NCBI GenBank assembly: GCA_013365365.1
Contig: JABVXU010000043.1
Coordinates: 62,001 to 126,000 of the forward strand
Direction of reading: 5' to 3'
DNA: 64,000 bases
Source: Cruorifilaria tuberocauda
Lineage: Eukaryota > Nematoda > Chromadorea > Rhabditida > Onchocercidae
Below, piece by piece: positions 42,572-54,840 of this stretch (positions within the stretch are counted from its first letter, which is position 1; the number at the start of each line of letters is the position of its first letter). Both the position numbers and the translations under genes were made by a program. Under the pieces are notes generated by a model. The model worked only from the letters and a program-made list of their open reading frames with translations. It was not told the origin of the DNA and searched no databases.

Positions 42572-43548
42572 TCCACACCTTTATATGATCGCTATCATTA
42601 TTCGTTTTCATTACGTATATAACTTTACTTAGAGTAATTAACTTAATGACACGATTTAGTTTTCCGGTACAGAGCAGTATAAGGAAGAACGAGGAGTTCT
42701 GGAGCGGTTTGTTAGCAATATATAATGTATGATGACAATGAAAATGATCAAATGTCAGCATACTTTAATAAAACTTCTGATCAAGAAACCATATCAAAAT
42801 AAACAACAGAAGATCTACAAAGACTGTATATACCTATCTATATACCTATGTATTCCTATCTGTTACAAATCAGACGTCCCATTTACTAATGGTTTTTTAA
42901 CTCATATAAGCAACAGCTGCTGAGTGCACATGTAACCTGTGATCTTACTTTCCTTACCGTCTTGCAATTTCCGTAAATTGTGGAGAAGATACAAATATAG
43001 GTGTGCAAAAGTGTAAAAGTTGAAATTACTGCCGAACAATGAACTGAAATAAAAGTATTGCAGGTAGCGTAGAAAGATGAGAACTGAGAAGTAATGAATG
43101 GATTATAATTGTGACAGTTGAAGCAGGACAATTAAAATAATAATACAAGAGAGCTTACACCTCTCTATTTAATAGGGTGATGAACTCTTGATCTTTTTGA
43201 ATCTAATTTGTTTGAGTTGTGATTTCATTCCTTTACAAAGCAGGCATGAAATGTCATATCACTCAGAACAGTAATACTTGTCACCAAGAATCTTTCAATC
43301 ACTAATCATAAATTAATTCAGGAAGGTAAGAAGAACAATGCAGAAAATATTGGACTTACGAAGATACATATATCTGAAGTTATCAAACAAAACTATTATA
43401 ATGATTTACTTGAAACATTTTATCCTAGAATTTATAATTATTTAATAAATATAACTTAAATTGGACTACAAGCACAAAATCAAAAATTTCAAATATTCTT
43501 CCTTCTTTTTTAATTTTTCTAATTATGTAAAGCGTCATTTGATTATAG

Positions 43549-43828
43549 GAAATGATCATGCAATACTGAGAGAAGAAGCAGAAAGTAATGCATTGAAAAA
43601 ACGGATCATTCGAGATTTCATACAAGAAGCCGATGGAACTAAATCGCATATGCTTGAGTAAGAGTCCGATTTGTGACCAACGCAGTCTTTTTTTCTCATT
43701 TCATTAGCAGTCATCTTGCGTGTCTGCTTCATTTAAGATTAAAATTCAAAAAAGCTCTTGAAAAATTGATGAGAGTTGAGTTCACGCCAGTAATAGTGGA
43801 AGCTCAGACTCTAGCTTCCCAACAACAA
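43549..43828 (+). CDS. Two internal exons of an unidentified plus-strand gene
   Basis: Exon 43549-43657 follows a TTATAG acceptor and reads GNDHAILREEAESNALKKRI followed by IRDFIQEADGTKSHML, ending at a good donor (GA|GTAAGA). A 53-base intron leads to a second exon from 43711 (TTAGCAG acceptor) that continues in phase with HLACLLHLRLKFKKALEKLM and RVEFTPVIVEAQTLASQQQ, with a possible donor at 43828. The matching phase, short nematode-type intron and charged helical composition support a real gene. Start and end exons were not found and the family is not recognised. Confidence 0.4.
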
Positions 43829-45767
43829 GTTACATATAGAAAAATCAATTTATTGTTGCTAAAAAGCTTTACCGTAAAGCTGTTGTCAACAGATTATCAC
43901 ATCTACACAAACATGACGTCACAACTACTTCAATTCATTAATGCATATTTCCAAGAGTGTTTTGCTATTATCATAAAGAGCGTCTTACTTGCACCAAGGC
44001 AGTAATAATAATCTGTGACAATTTCAGAAATAACTCGACAATTCTTGAATACTTGATACAAATTCACTATGCTACATTTACACTCTTTCCTCAATACTAT
44101 TCTCTAACTCATTTGCAATAAACATTTTTCCCCCAATCATATCTCCTGCTTGAATCTTCTATGATCATAACATCTCTTTATCAAGAAGTGTGTTGTTACA
44201 GTAATCGAGTAAAGTGTTGATGAAAGGTTAAGATTAGATTGTATTAATATTATAATCATTACAATTACCCTCAAAGGTGGAAAAATAGAAGAAAAAACAT
44301 ATTCAAGCATTTGAGAGTGTTCACAAACTCACAAATATCATTTAATGACAATTTTCAATTCTGAAATCTTAAATTTAAATTAATACATGGAAGAAAATGA
44401 GGCATAATATCTTGTACAGCGATTAATTTATTGATTGCTCATTGATACTTCGCTGATTCAAAAATTAATGTCCTACTCATTCCGCTACGTCACACTGATA
44501 AGTGAAAAAAGTATTGATATTTTTTATTAATGAAACCAATGAATAGGTAATAAAGCTAAAAATCTATGATATAGTAAAACATATGAAGCTGAATTACAAT
44601 GAGTAATCATAAAGCGATGGTGTTAAAGCACATCAATGAATTCTAAAAAATCACTGCTATATGAAAAGCAAGATGAATGCTCATAATTTAATTCCCTAAA
44701 ATCTTCAATCTTTACAATAAAATGAAGACAAAAAGCTAATACTTACATGTGACGAAACACTTAGAAATATGTAGTTGAGTACGAATAATTCTGCATTTAT
44801 TTAGTCATCGTAACACTGTTAGCATTACTTAAAGAATTGACTTTAACTTCATTTGCAGAATTTTAGAGAAATACTTCTGTCTTTTAAATTTCCAGCAGCA
44901 GAAAATCCTACATAAGATAATCGCAAAATTAGAGTTTATAACAGTAGATTTATTCAAGCAGTTTTTAAGCAATCCTACACTTTGTTGTTTTGGATTTACA
45001 CATGTACAAAGCTTCTTCGATTTAATCCTAAAGGATCAGAAATTGATAATCTGAAAATCTTAGTTCAGCCCACATAATGTGATCAAATAATCTTAACTGA
45101 AAGATACTGCACGAATCTTCTCTTTGGAAGATTCACAAAGGTTCTGACTGCATTACGAATTTGCTTAACAACTGATCATTATTCAAGGAATTCAAGGGAT
45201 ATATGATGTCCCAAAAACTTCCAGGGAGAATTCTAATAATTGATGTACAATTGAATAAATGTGTACTCTCAACAAAATACCTTTTGGCGAATAGGAAATA
45301 AATGAACGGAAAGATTTACATCATCGGTTTTTTTTGCAGCGAAATACTACTGCATGATGAACAGCTCAAAACAAACTATGATACTGTAGGCGATGACGGT
45401 AGTTGCGACAGTGATAGTTACAATGACGATACGATGTTGATGATGATAATAGCGGCTGAATAATACTTTAGATTTCATGGTATACTGCTTTTAGCTTGTC
45501 GTCCAATGATCCAAGTTGGTGCATTGAGAATAGCTAATACTGCTTTAATAATGATTCTGAGAATTGAGGGAAAACAAGCAAGATGGAAGAAGTCGGAGAA
45601 GCGATTCTGACTACTATGGCAATAGGAACACGTTAGTGCAACACATCACTCATTAGCACCGAATTGCAGAATGAACTGTTATATATGTGTATGCTAAAGC
45701 TCTTAGTGAAAAAAATTGTAAGCATAGAAGGGAAAGCCTGAAAATGAGACCAATGAGACGAAGACCA

Positions 45768-45818
45768 AATTTATGTCTAGAAGTAATGCCAGAAAGGCAA
45801 TATTTCTAGACATAAATT
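45768..45818. repeat. 51-nt near-perfect hairpin
   Basis: A perfect 15-bp inverted repeat (45768-45782 with 45804-45818) flanks an inner part with a further GGCA/TGCC stem and a 5-base AGAAA loop. It is shorter than a typical pre-miRNA of about 60-70 nt, so it may be a fold-back element, a structured RNA or a terminal-repeat remnant. Confidence 0.6.
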
Positions 45819-46146
45819 AAACCATTCCATCCAGGCTCAGACTCTTCTACCGCCGACGGGAGTTGTTGGTGCTCTTCCTCCTCTTTGCTAATCAATAGGG
45901 CAGACTAACTCTTTCAGAGCAGGCCGGCATATAAAAAGTAGTGCCGAGAGCTAACTCTTTTCATTATTATATCTCTATACAAGTAAAATTATTGATTTAA
46001 AAAAGCAAGCATCCAACTAGGAGGCTGATGTATGCATACTATTCAGGTATGTAGCCACAAAGAAGTACATGTATATCTTCCAGCTTGTACAGTAACCAAT
46101 TATTTTATGAAATCGGAGTGAAGTAAAGCGAGTTTGGAAAACTTAC

Positions 46147-46240
46147 GAATATGGAATGCATCGATCACAATAGCGGCTAAGATTGCGATGAGTGCCGGTA
46201 ACGGTGTGAAACGGAAGACTGTAGCAAAACGAGAATCCAT
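46147..46240 (-). CDS. Candidate distal first exon (alternative GPCR N-terminus)
   Basis: The ATG at 46240 opens 31 codons, MDSRFATVFRFTPLPALIAI then LAAIVIDAFHI, ending at a consensus GTAAGT donor in phase 1. An acceptor (CCTTCAG) inside the proximal GPCR exon at 42546 is in the matching phase. Joining them gives a 351-residue receptor without the proximal ATG. The hydrophobic stretch could act as a signal peptide. It could equally begin another gene whose later exons I did not find. Confidence 0.4.
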
Positions 46241-47062
46241 TGGATAAGTAAACATGAGGATAGCAAGCTGGATTACTCATAATCACATTTACTATTCAGA
46301 TTTGCGACCTATTCCAATGACAAGGTACATTGCACGAATATATCTCTTGCTTCATATACTTCAATCATTCTGACTTCTCCATTTTTAATACCATGAAACA
46401 GAGAAGCATTAGCGTATTTCCACAAAAAACTTTCTCAGTATTTCCGCAAACAACATTTATTCAGTTCACTGGAATCCAAAACAATGGTATTTTAACACAA
46501 TGTATTTCAATATGCAGGTTAACAACCCGCAAGAAACAGTTTTAAAAGTTCTACACCACGAAATTTAATACTAACACAGCGAGGAATACAAGAGAATCAA
46601 TCAACCAAATTTTATCGAACATCGCCAGAAAAACTAATATCCACATTCTACCTATTATGCATTAGGCAAAGCTTTCATCAACTCCACGAAACCACTACTC
46701 ATCAAATCTTGAAGCTCGCAATACTTTCACTTTGAAGTAATAATTTTTGTACTGATTTGTCATTTCGTCAAGATTCCCACTGTCCTACACAATATACTAC
46801 CCTTACAATTATATCATATTTAAATATCTCGATCTAAGAATTCCACACGAAATTCCGATGTTATCATCCACCACTCATGTCTTAAAATCGACATTTCACT
46901 TTTTCCCTCCTTAATATACTCTCTAATTGTAAATACCATACCTGCGCAATCCATTCATTGAATTCAGGTTGATGCGATTCACTGGCCGATACAAGGATCA
47001 GTAATTCATAGCACTGAGTACTGCTCTGTTTTTATAATTCTTTCCTGTTTTACTGCAGATAA

Positions 47063-47134
47063 ATGACGTGCGAACCTGTGATAGTTGTGGCTGTTGTGGC
47101 AGTAATCGTAATATACAATTTATTTCGAACATGA
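47063..47134 (+). CDS. Possible 23-residue membrane micropeptide
   Basis: The ORF MTCEPVIVVAVVAVIVIYNL (plus FRT) is almost entirely a single hydrophobic helix. Its ATG lies four bases after a strong 3' splice site (TTTTACTGCAG), the typical position of a trans-spliced leader. No homologue is recognised. The Val/Ala run may be chance, and the segment could instead be the start of a spliced gene using GT sites within it. Confidence 0.2.
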   Translation: MTCEPVIVVAVVAVIVIYNLFRT

Positions 47135-49662
47135 ACGCTCTAATTTACAAGCAACTGATACAATTTTTTCAATTTCTTCAATTAATTTGCTTAGCATCCC
47201 ACAATCCATCAAGAAAATTTTCTCATCTTCCATGGAGGCAGAAGTCCCATCAGCATTACCCACTGTCCAGTGACTACCACCATCACCAGTGCCAGCACGA
47301 AGCCAGAATTGAAGCATTATATCCGGTGCATGCAGCAACACCATCCGGCCAATCTAACAATTTTCATATGCTTTGTTTTTATCAAGGAAAGTATGAGATC
47401 AAGCAGTATGTGGATTTTTCAAAAAATTGTTTCGAAAAGAGAAAATGCTTACAAATCACCGGCTTCCAACATTTAAAGCCAATTGTGGAAACCACTAAAC
47501 TCATAAAAAACTAAATAAGAAAATGTTTCATCAATACTAAAGAAACTAGGACATGATCTATTGACATTGACACTGAAGTTTTAGCAATCATCTGCCAATG
47601 ATTGTTTGAAGAACTCTCAATTATTAGTACATCTCACAGTGAACAGTCCGTACTACTTAAAAAGTCCAAATGAGGGAATTTACTTCGTAAATTAAATGAC
47701 CAATTAGCAGTGAACAATGAACGATAAAGAAATGGAAAATAGGTTCTTGCACATAGTTTAGCCTCTTTTCTCACTTTGTGTACTAAATAAATTTACTATG
47801 AGAAAAATATTCATTTTTGATATTGCTCCATTAAAAGGTCAATGATTTTAATGTCATTTAGATATTAGCCAAAAAAAGCATTTCCACCCCCCTGGGAAAA
47901 TCGAGATATAATTCCTATTCCTATCAAGGAATCAAGTATCGTAGGAAAAAAAATTTTAGTTTTTTGCATTCAATTTAATTCTAATTTGCTAAAACAATTT
48001 TCAATAGTACTTCTGATATACAATAGACAGAGATTAGCTGTTCAACCTATTTAATCACTGGAAAAAGGAACATCCAGTATTAGGATCTAAATCTATAAAC
48101 ATGAAATAGTAACATGGGACGAACTGAATTTGTCAGTAGTAAGCATGACTCCGTAAAAAATATATACCGGGTGAATTCAGAAGCTGAATGAAAATAATGA
48201 AAACAGTTCAAAGATATAGACAAATGACAGTATATGGAACGATACTAATTAATATTAAATTAATTCCTGACAATTCATATAAATTTCTTTTTATCATTCG
48301 TCTAATATCCAAAAATATGTGAGCTCCCAATGTATATTTACTGTTTTTCTTAATCTTCAAATTGGTAAACTATCTTTCATTTAACTTAACTTCCCAAAAT
48401 TTTCATAAAGCAACTTAATGAAATATAAATTCACTGATTAACTCTTTACCAACAACAATGTCAACTCATTAAATTCATATTCAGACCAAAGCTTCTGAGG
48501 ACAGATATGAATCTCAACACGTCATAAGCCATCTCGCATCTGCTTAATATTTTCAGAATAAAAACATGATATACTAATTAGTATAAAACTCTTGCATTAA
48601 TTCAATGGGAGAACATGAAAAAATAACGAATCAAAAAAATACAACTAAATTATATAAACTTCTTTCCTAATGTCTGTGCGAAACTCATTGGCCCAGTATG
48701 AATGAGGTGTTATATATTCTCAGCATGCAAACGATTTTAGCAAATAATGGCACAAAACAAAGATCTTGGATCGAATACCAAATAAGGAGAATTTTACATC
48801 AGCAGTAAACATAACATCCTCCAAATTACTTTCGAATTGAGATCATAAATTTGTATAAAAATTACATAAGCATGATACATATCTGAATACTATTATGAGT
48901 CATGGTGAGAAATACTAGTAAATTTCGTATCATCTAAATAGTAGAATCAATATCTAAAAGCTATATATGAATATGAAACATAAAAATGGCCATGCAGTGT
49001 TTGGCAAATAAGCTGAATGGTGCCCAATAAGGAGAAAATAGTTTTCAGAAAGTAAAGGAAGTGGAACACACAGAATTGAGAACGTTAAACATAAGCTACT
49101 TCGTTGATTTTTGTCTTAAAAAATAATCGATTCTAAAAACATAATTCGAATTGTTAAACTTATTATGTAACAAAAGAGATAATTTCTGCTATGAAAACGC
49201 TTGAAATTTCCAAAGAGTGTGATCGTAGTTCACAATACATATCTCACGAAACACGAACAGGATGGGGAGGATAAAATCCCATTTTTTGTTAAAAATTCAA
49301 TTCGGTTGGCACATCGTCATTGATGTAATAGTAAGTTGTGCAATTACTCGATTATACGGATTTGACAGTCATTGCAGGGTTTTATAGTTAGCACAGAAAA
49401 ATTGTGGCATACTAAAATAAGAATAAGGCAATGCACACAGAGTACGTCAGAATCCCGAAAAACTTTACATTATAATAGTTATATTTATCATCTATAATTA
49501 TTGTGCACCAAAAGCTCTCATTATTTATATCCTTTTTCTCTTTGTGCATAACAACATAAGTTTTTCCCACCATTTTCTCTCCATACATAGCATAGATATT
49601 GTCTACTCCACAGCATGAAGTAACATTTTTTGGATCTATTTTTTTATCGAAATTTACTTGGA
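47135..49662. other. Mostly non-coding stretch, no gene supported
   Basis: Overlapping ORFs on both strands at 47120-47514 have better composition than the surroundings but no consistent exon structure. The minus-strand ORF at 49669-49412 runs on from the last COMM-like exon in another frame and may be 3' UTR. The rest is AT-rich and featureless. Confidence 0.35.
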
Positions 49663-52320
49663 TCAACAACGATCTCCCAACATCCGTTTATTAAGTTTCC
49701 TCAAAGTTTCAACACTTCCAACAAAGTATTGTTGTAACACGTCTTTTTTGGAATAAAGCTCTTTGCTAAATATGACAACAGTATTTATCTGTTATCATAT
49801 ATTGAAATTGCTAATGTTTTTATAAAAAAATACGATTTTCATCGAAAATTTAAAATATCTATAGAAGATGCAAAATGTCTACAAGGAATTTCCTAGTCAA
49901 TTATAATCAGTTATATAAACTATGCAACTTTAAATAATCCGACATCCTGTTTTTTATACTAATCAAATTAAACTTCTAATAGTATCAAATCAAATTAATC
50001 GGAAGTTATGCCAGACATAATTGAATGCGATGGATATAGTTCAATAATATATGCTTATTTTTGAAATCTTTGGATTTGATATAGATATAAACGCCACTAA
50101 AATCTGGAATTTTCTTTACATAAATGAAATAAAATCAATAAACTGAAGTTTTTTCTCCACGACATGATTTCCTTTAAAAAATATCGGTTAAGAAAAAATA
50201 AATTAAATATGATCTCATAATGAAAACAAAAAATCATCTGAGTCCGGAAACTAAAAACACGGAAAAATTATTCCACATATAATGTTTCTGACTCAATAAA
50301 ATCTATTATTGAATTAACTTTCCATACTCTCGCAAAAGTTATGTGCAGTATTCACAAATTTCAAATATACCTCTACTGGCTTTTTTCATAGACAGCAAAT
50401 TTTGCTTAAAACTATGTCCAAACAATCAAAAAGCACGTATAAAGAACAAGTATCGCTACTGAAAAGCTATATGCAGTGCACTCAATTATTTAAAGAATAA
50501 ATTCAATCCTTTTAATTGTCACGGACGAGCTCGGAAAATTCTTAATTTGCCTGAGCTATTTTATTTTAATCAGACCTCACAGTAATGAAGCCATTTCGAC
50601 TGTAAAGCACGACATATATTGACCAAAACATTAACAGCAAGAATCGAGGCAATTAAGCTTTATATTCTTTCTCGATGCAAAAGTGGTAGCAAGTTAGATA
50701 TAAGAATCTTATAGAAAACTTTGAATATAATTAATCAGGAGTAAATTCACATATTATACTATCTCTTAATACGTGACATAAGTACATTTGAACGTTTTGG
50801 AGAACGGGTTTCTTCAAAGTTGTTTAAATGATAAGAGTGATTCAACAATACGTGGTAATATTTTTCACACCCCCAATTTCATGACAGTGCAATAATATTA
50901 CAACTCACCGTGATTTGTAGGCGACAATGAAGAGATCGAAATGGTGGATACTTAGATACAGCATTCACTATAGCAGGTTTATAAGATTGCTCAGTATTTA
51001 TAAACTTGACGATTGTTTTTATAAATTCGTCATTGAAGGAATCCCGTGATAAAATGTCTTTGAGATTGTTTTCAGCAACCTAGAAATAAAGAAGCATCGC
51101 GAGTTATTGACCAAACAGTTCAGCTGATATTTTCAATGAAAGCAGCAAGTACTATAACTATCAAGTAAGACTTACTGAACCGCAATGAAAAGGGTTAGAC
51201 TTGCCTAATAAAAAATTCAAGTAAAAAATTAAGTGCGTTATATTCCGCAACTGAAAACGAATATCGGTTTCATGCTTAAGAAAAAAATCGGATTTTATTA
51301 CATTTGATGCAGAGACATTATGTGGTACTTACTAACTTTGTTTCCATGTACATAATTATGCAGCTGCATGAGAGAACTGAAACAGCGCCAGATGTCTGTT
51401 GAAGGTATATCAACGCCAGCTGAAATTGTCATACGAATGTGAAAATTTGTATCATAAATAAAATTTCTCATCAAAAAATATCAATTTAAAATAATCTGAG
51501 CAATAATATTATAAGTTAAAAAATAAAATTAAGTTTTTTTTATATTAAAGCAGAAAGTTCACTCTCACTTATACATCACTTTCCATTATTTCCATTTCAT
51601 GAATAAACTGAAGTCCAGCTAAAACTTGCCATTACTGTTCTAATTAAAATCCTACATCTTATAATAGTTGGTGCAAAATACTGCTACTGATAGTTTTCTG
51701 TAACAACTAAAAATTCGCTGTTAATAACTTTTTCTGAACGCTCATATACCAATATATAACAATCGTATCATTCCCATAATTTGTGGAAGAATTACAATAC
51801 CTGCGAGGGAGTCAACGTTACTGGTAAGTAGTCGTCTTTTGTTGAACGATTCAATTTCTTTGATTATAGAATCACATACTGCAATATAACGATGAGACAA
51901 TAAATTGTGATAATTTCAATTTAACACATTAAGAAACATTTGAAAATCCAAAATAATCGCCAATAATTTTTCGGTTGATAATGTCAGTTTCTGAAGGCAA
52001 AAATATAGTTCAATGGAATGAGATATCCAATTGCTAATATTAAAATAAAACCTCAACATCTCTACTAAATCAAGAATTGAGGTGTTGGAAGTTATTGATG
52101 ATCAAAATTATTAATCCCGCATAATCATTAGCTGTGATCATTGGCTTCTATGTTATAAAAGATAATTCAAATGAATTTTCAAGTGATAATTCATACGCTA
52201 ATCCTTTCCATCCTTCTAAAAATAACACTTACCTCGCGATGGCTCAGCAATATGGAGCAATACCCGTAACGGAGACACCAGGTCATCCAGGTGTCCTCCC
52301 AGTTCGCCTTCCCCCGACAT
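49663..52320 (-). CDS. COMM-domain-like protein
   Basis: Four well-defined minus-strand exons (52320-52233, 51878-51801, 51419-51337, 51079-50909) join in phase from the ATG (MSGEGELGGHLDDLVSPLRV) through an all-helical region (VCDSIIKEIESFNKRRLL; DIWRCFSSLMQLHNYVHGNK) to NAVSKYPPFRSLHCRLQIT. That last piece resembles the start of a COMM domain (hydrophobic-D-W-R-V-D-V-T). A phase-0 exon at 49788-49663 (INTVVIFSKELYSKKDVLQQ, then a helix and stop) completes 181 residues, the usual COMMD length, but its match to the COMM consensus is weak and the intron is about 1.1 kb. COMMD proteins act in Commander/CCC endosomal recycling. The Trp of the COMM core is Cys here. The exon structure is secure; the family call is moderate. 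Confidence 0.5.
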
Positions 52321-52851
52321 CTTACAAGCATCCGCGCTAGACCTTAGCAGTGATTGTTCTTGTTGTTCGCACAGGACGCGATGAAAACTGTGATCTCACA
52401 AGAATATTTGGAGTTGTCATCACATCTGCTCTCTTCTTACTGAATTGAAAATCTTACATGCGGATAGATTTTTTTTCGTGTTAATCAAATAGTTTATTTA
52501 AGTCGGCTAGAGTTATCTTTACATTTTACTTGAATACGTGTGGCTTTGCGCTTATTAGTTGCATTGGTGAATAAAGTTTATTTTTGGCCGTTGAAATTTG
52601 TTCAAACGATCGTTCCATTTTTTATTCATTTAAGATTTAAGAGAATTTTCAAAATACTTCACAAATATTTTGTAATTCACTCTACAAATAATATCAATAA
52701 TTGAACAAAGGGCGAATATCGTGGAGACAGATTACATTCGTTTACTGATACCGTTATACTCAATTATCATTATATCAAGGAAAATAACAATAGCAATTGG
52801 AATGGAGCTTTAAAGCATTCGTATTGTACTGTTAGCATTTTTTTCTGCCGC

Positions 52852-54840
52852 TTATAACTCATCATGTTTGATTAATTTATGAAGTTCAATATCGAAGTAT
52901 AAGTCAGCTTTACCAGGTATTGATGGTTTTCGACCATTAGCACCATACCCTTAAAAGAAATGCAGAAATATAAGAAAAAAGATAAGATGTTTTCAGATTA
53001 AACTTCTTAACTTGCTTAAAGTGATGAAGTTGCAATGCTAACCTAATTTCCATGGAATGACTACTTTTCGTCTCTCTCCTTCGCACATACCATTCATTGC
53101 TCGATCCATACCTTCGATCACCTTAAAAAATATGATCAATAATTTTCTAGTTGCTCAATGATTATTCTTTAAAACTATGCAGTTGAGCTTCAACGAAAAA
53201 CTTATCAAATATAATTCTATTGAAAACATATTTTTTGGAAAAAAAAGGAATAAAAGCGAAATAAAAAAAGTATTATATAAAATGAAATACCTCTCCTCTT
53301 CCAAGCTTGAAGATGAATGGCGCATTTCGGCTAAAACTTGAATCAACAAATGTTCCATCGAAATGTTCTAAGTAAAGTGTATAGTGCTGATGAATTGTAT
53401 CACCTTTCTCCGCCTTACGACATCCCTTCTTATCAATTTTATGCGTTACCTTTAAATCTTCTAGTACAATCAACTTCAGTACTTTCTTGATAACCGATGT
53501 TATCTCACGTTAGTAGCATTATTACCGTAATATAATAATTAATCCTTCCGAATAATGCAATACACTATGGTACGGAAACTAAAAAATTTTGCCTTATAAG
53601 AAAGTATCTCTTATTTTGCGTTAATAAAAGAATAATACATTTGGATTGAAATTTAAATTGAAAAATAAGGATTTCATACATGTTCTCATATATATATATA
53701 TATTTCAATCCAAATTTAATAAAAAAATTTTTTTTGCTAATTGGTATATATATTCACATATTCTTTAATTAAAACTTATGAAAAGTAATAGTTAAAGACA
53801 TTATAAACAGTTGGAAATATATTTCAATTAAATCGTTAAAAAAACATCAATCAACATGGTTAGTTTCGTATTACAATAGGCTATCAGTACATTTTTTTGC
53901 ATCACTTGAATTGTATTAGTTAATGAACGAATACCTCAATTTTCAAACCATCTTCGTCGGTCCAGGAATCACCAGGTACCGGTCTAAACAGATCTACAAG
54001 TTGTACAGTATAATACAGTGTTTGTCCACCTTTTATATTATCTCTATCACGACCATCATCACCGAAACCTAAATGTGCTGGAATAATCACTTTTCTCTTC
54101 TCACCGATACACATACCGGTCATAGCACGATCCATGCCACTGATAACTTGATTTTTACCAAGTGTAAATATGTACCTGAAAATTTTTGAACTCTGATAAA
54201 AACCAAATTTAGAAGCATAAAATATCAGAAACATATTCAGACGGAAATATTTTGTCTTATGTCTGGATTGGTCGATGAATACAGGACAAGAAAGAAGGGA
54301 CCTATTCTAATCCAATTTACAACTAAATAAAGTCTGAAATCCAATGAATAAAAATTTTTTCATTTTAAAATTTTTGATTAAATCTGATGGACTCGAAAAT
54401 CTTCAATTAACCTTATTTAATCAGGCTAATCAAGCTAACGAATCACTTTTCTGATTAGTAAGTTAAAATCTAATAATCTATTCCGCTGAATTAATACTTC
54501 CTAGATGACCTTACGGTTTCTTGCCGAAATTGGATCCTATTGTTTGTCCATCTTTGTCGGATAATTTGTAAAACTGTTCGACGATATCACCGGGCTGACT
54601 TTTCATTTTACATTTTTCTGGCTTGATTGGTTTTATTATTTTAATCTAGAAATTATCACTTAAGATTTTAAAATTATCATTCATGTAATACAGCAAATTG
54701 GAAGTCAATATAAAATTCAAGCGACAAACCTCTAATCCATCATCCTCTTTCCAACTAAGTTTGTCTTCATCCTCACCAAACACAGAAGCAAAGTATATTA
54801 TCGTTAAGCCCACAAAAAGGACCAATTTATTGCAATACAT
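52852..54840 (-). CDS. ER FKBP-type peptidyl-prolyl isomerase, two domains, HDEL tail
   Basis: Catalyses prolyl cis-trans isomerisation during folding of secretory proteins such as collagen. Six minus-strand exons (54840-54730, 54645-54515, 54175-53935, 53473-53291, 53121-53043, 52949-52852) join in phase to 280 residues. A signal peptide ([20 protein letters not shown]) precedes FKBP domain 1 ([60 protein letters not shown]) and domain 2 ([58 protein letters not shown]). The protein ends KLIKHDEL, an ER-retrieval signal. The start of exon 4 is ambiguous between two in-frame AG sites four codons apart. It resembles the nematode fkb-3/4/5 group, but I cannot assign a specific member. It lies about 530 bp upstream of the COMM-like gene on the same strand. 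Confidence 0.95.

Noticed and set aside
52134..52340. Plus-strand ORF with Pro-rich end
   Set aside because: It is the complement of the first COMM-like exon, which has an ATG and a strong GAG|GTAAGT donor on the minus strand.
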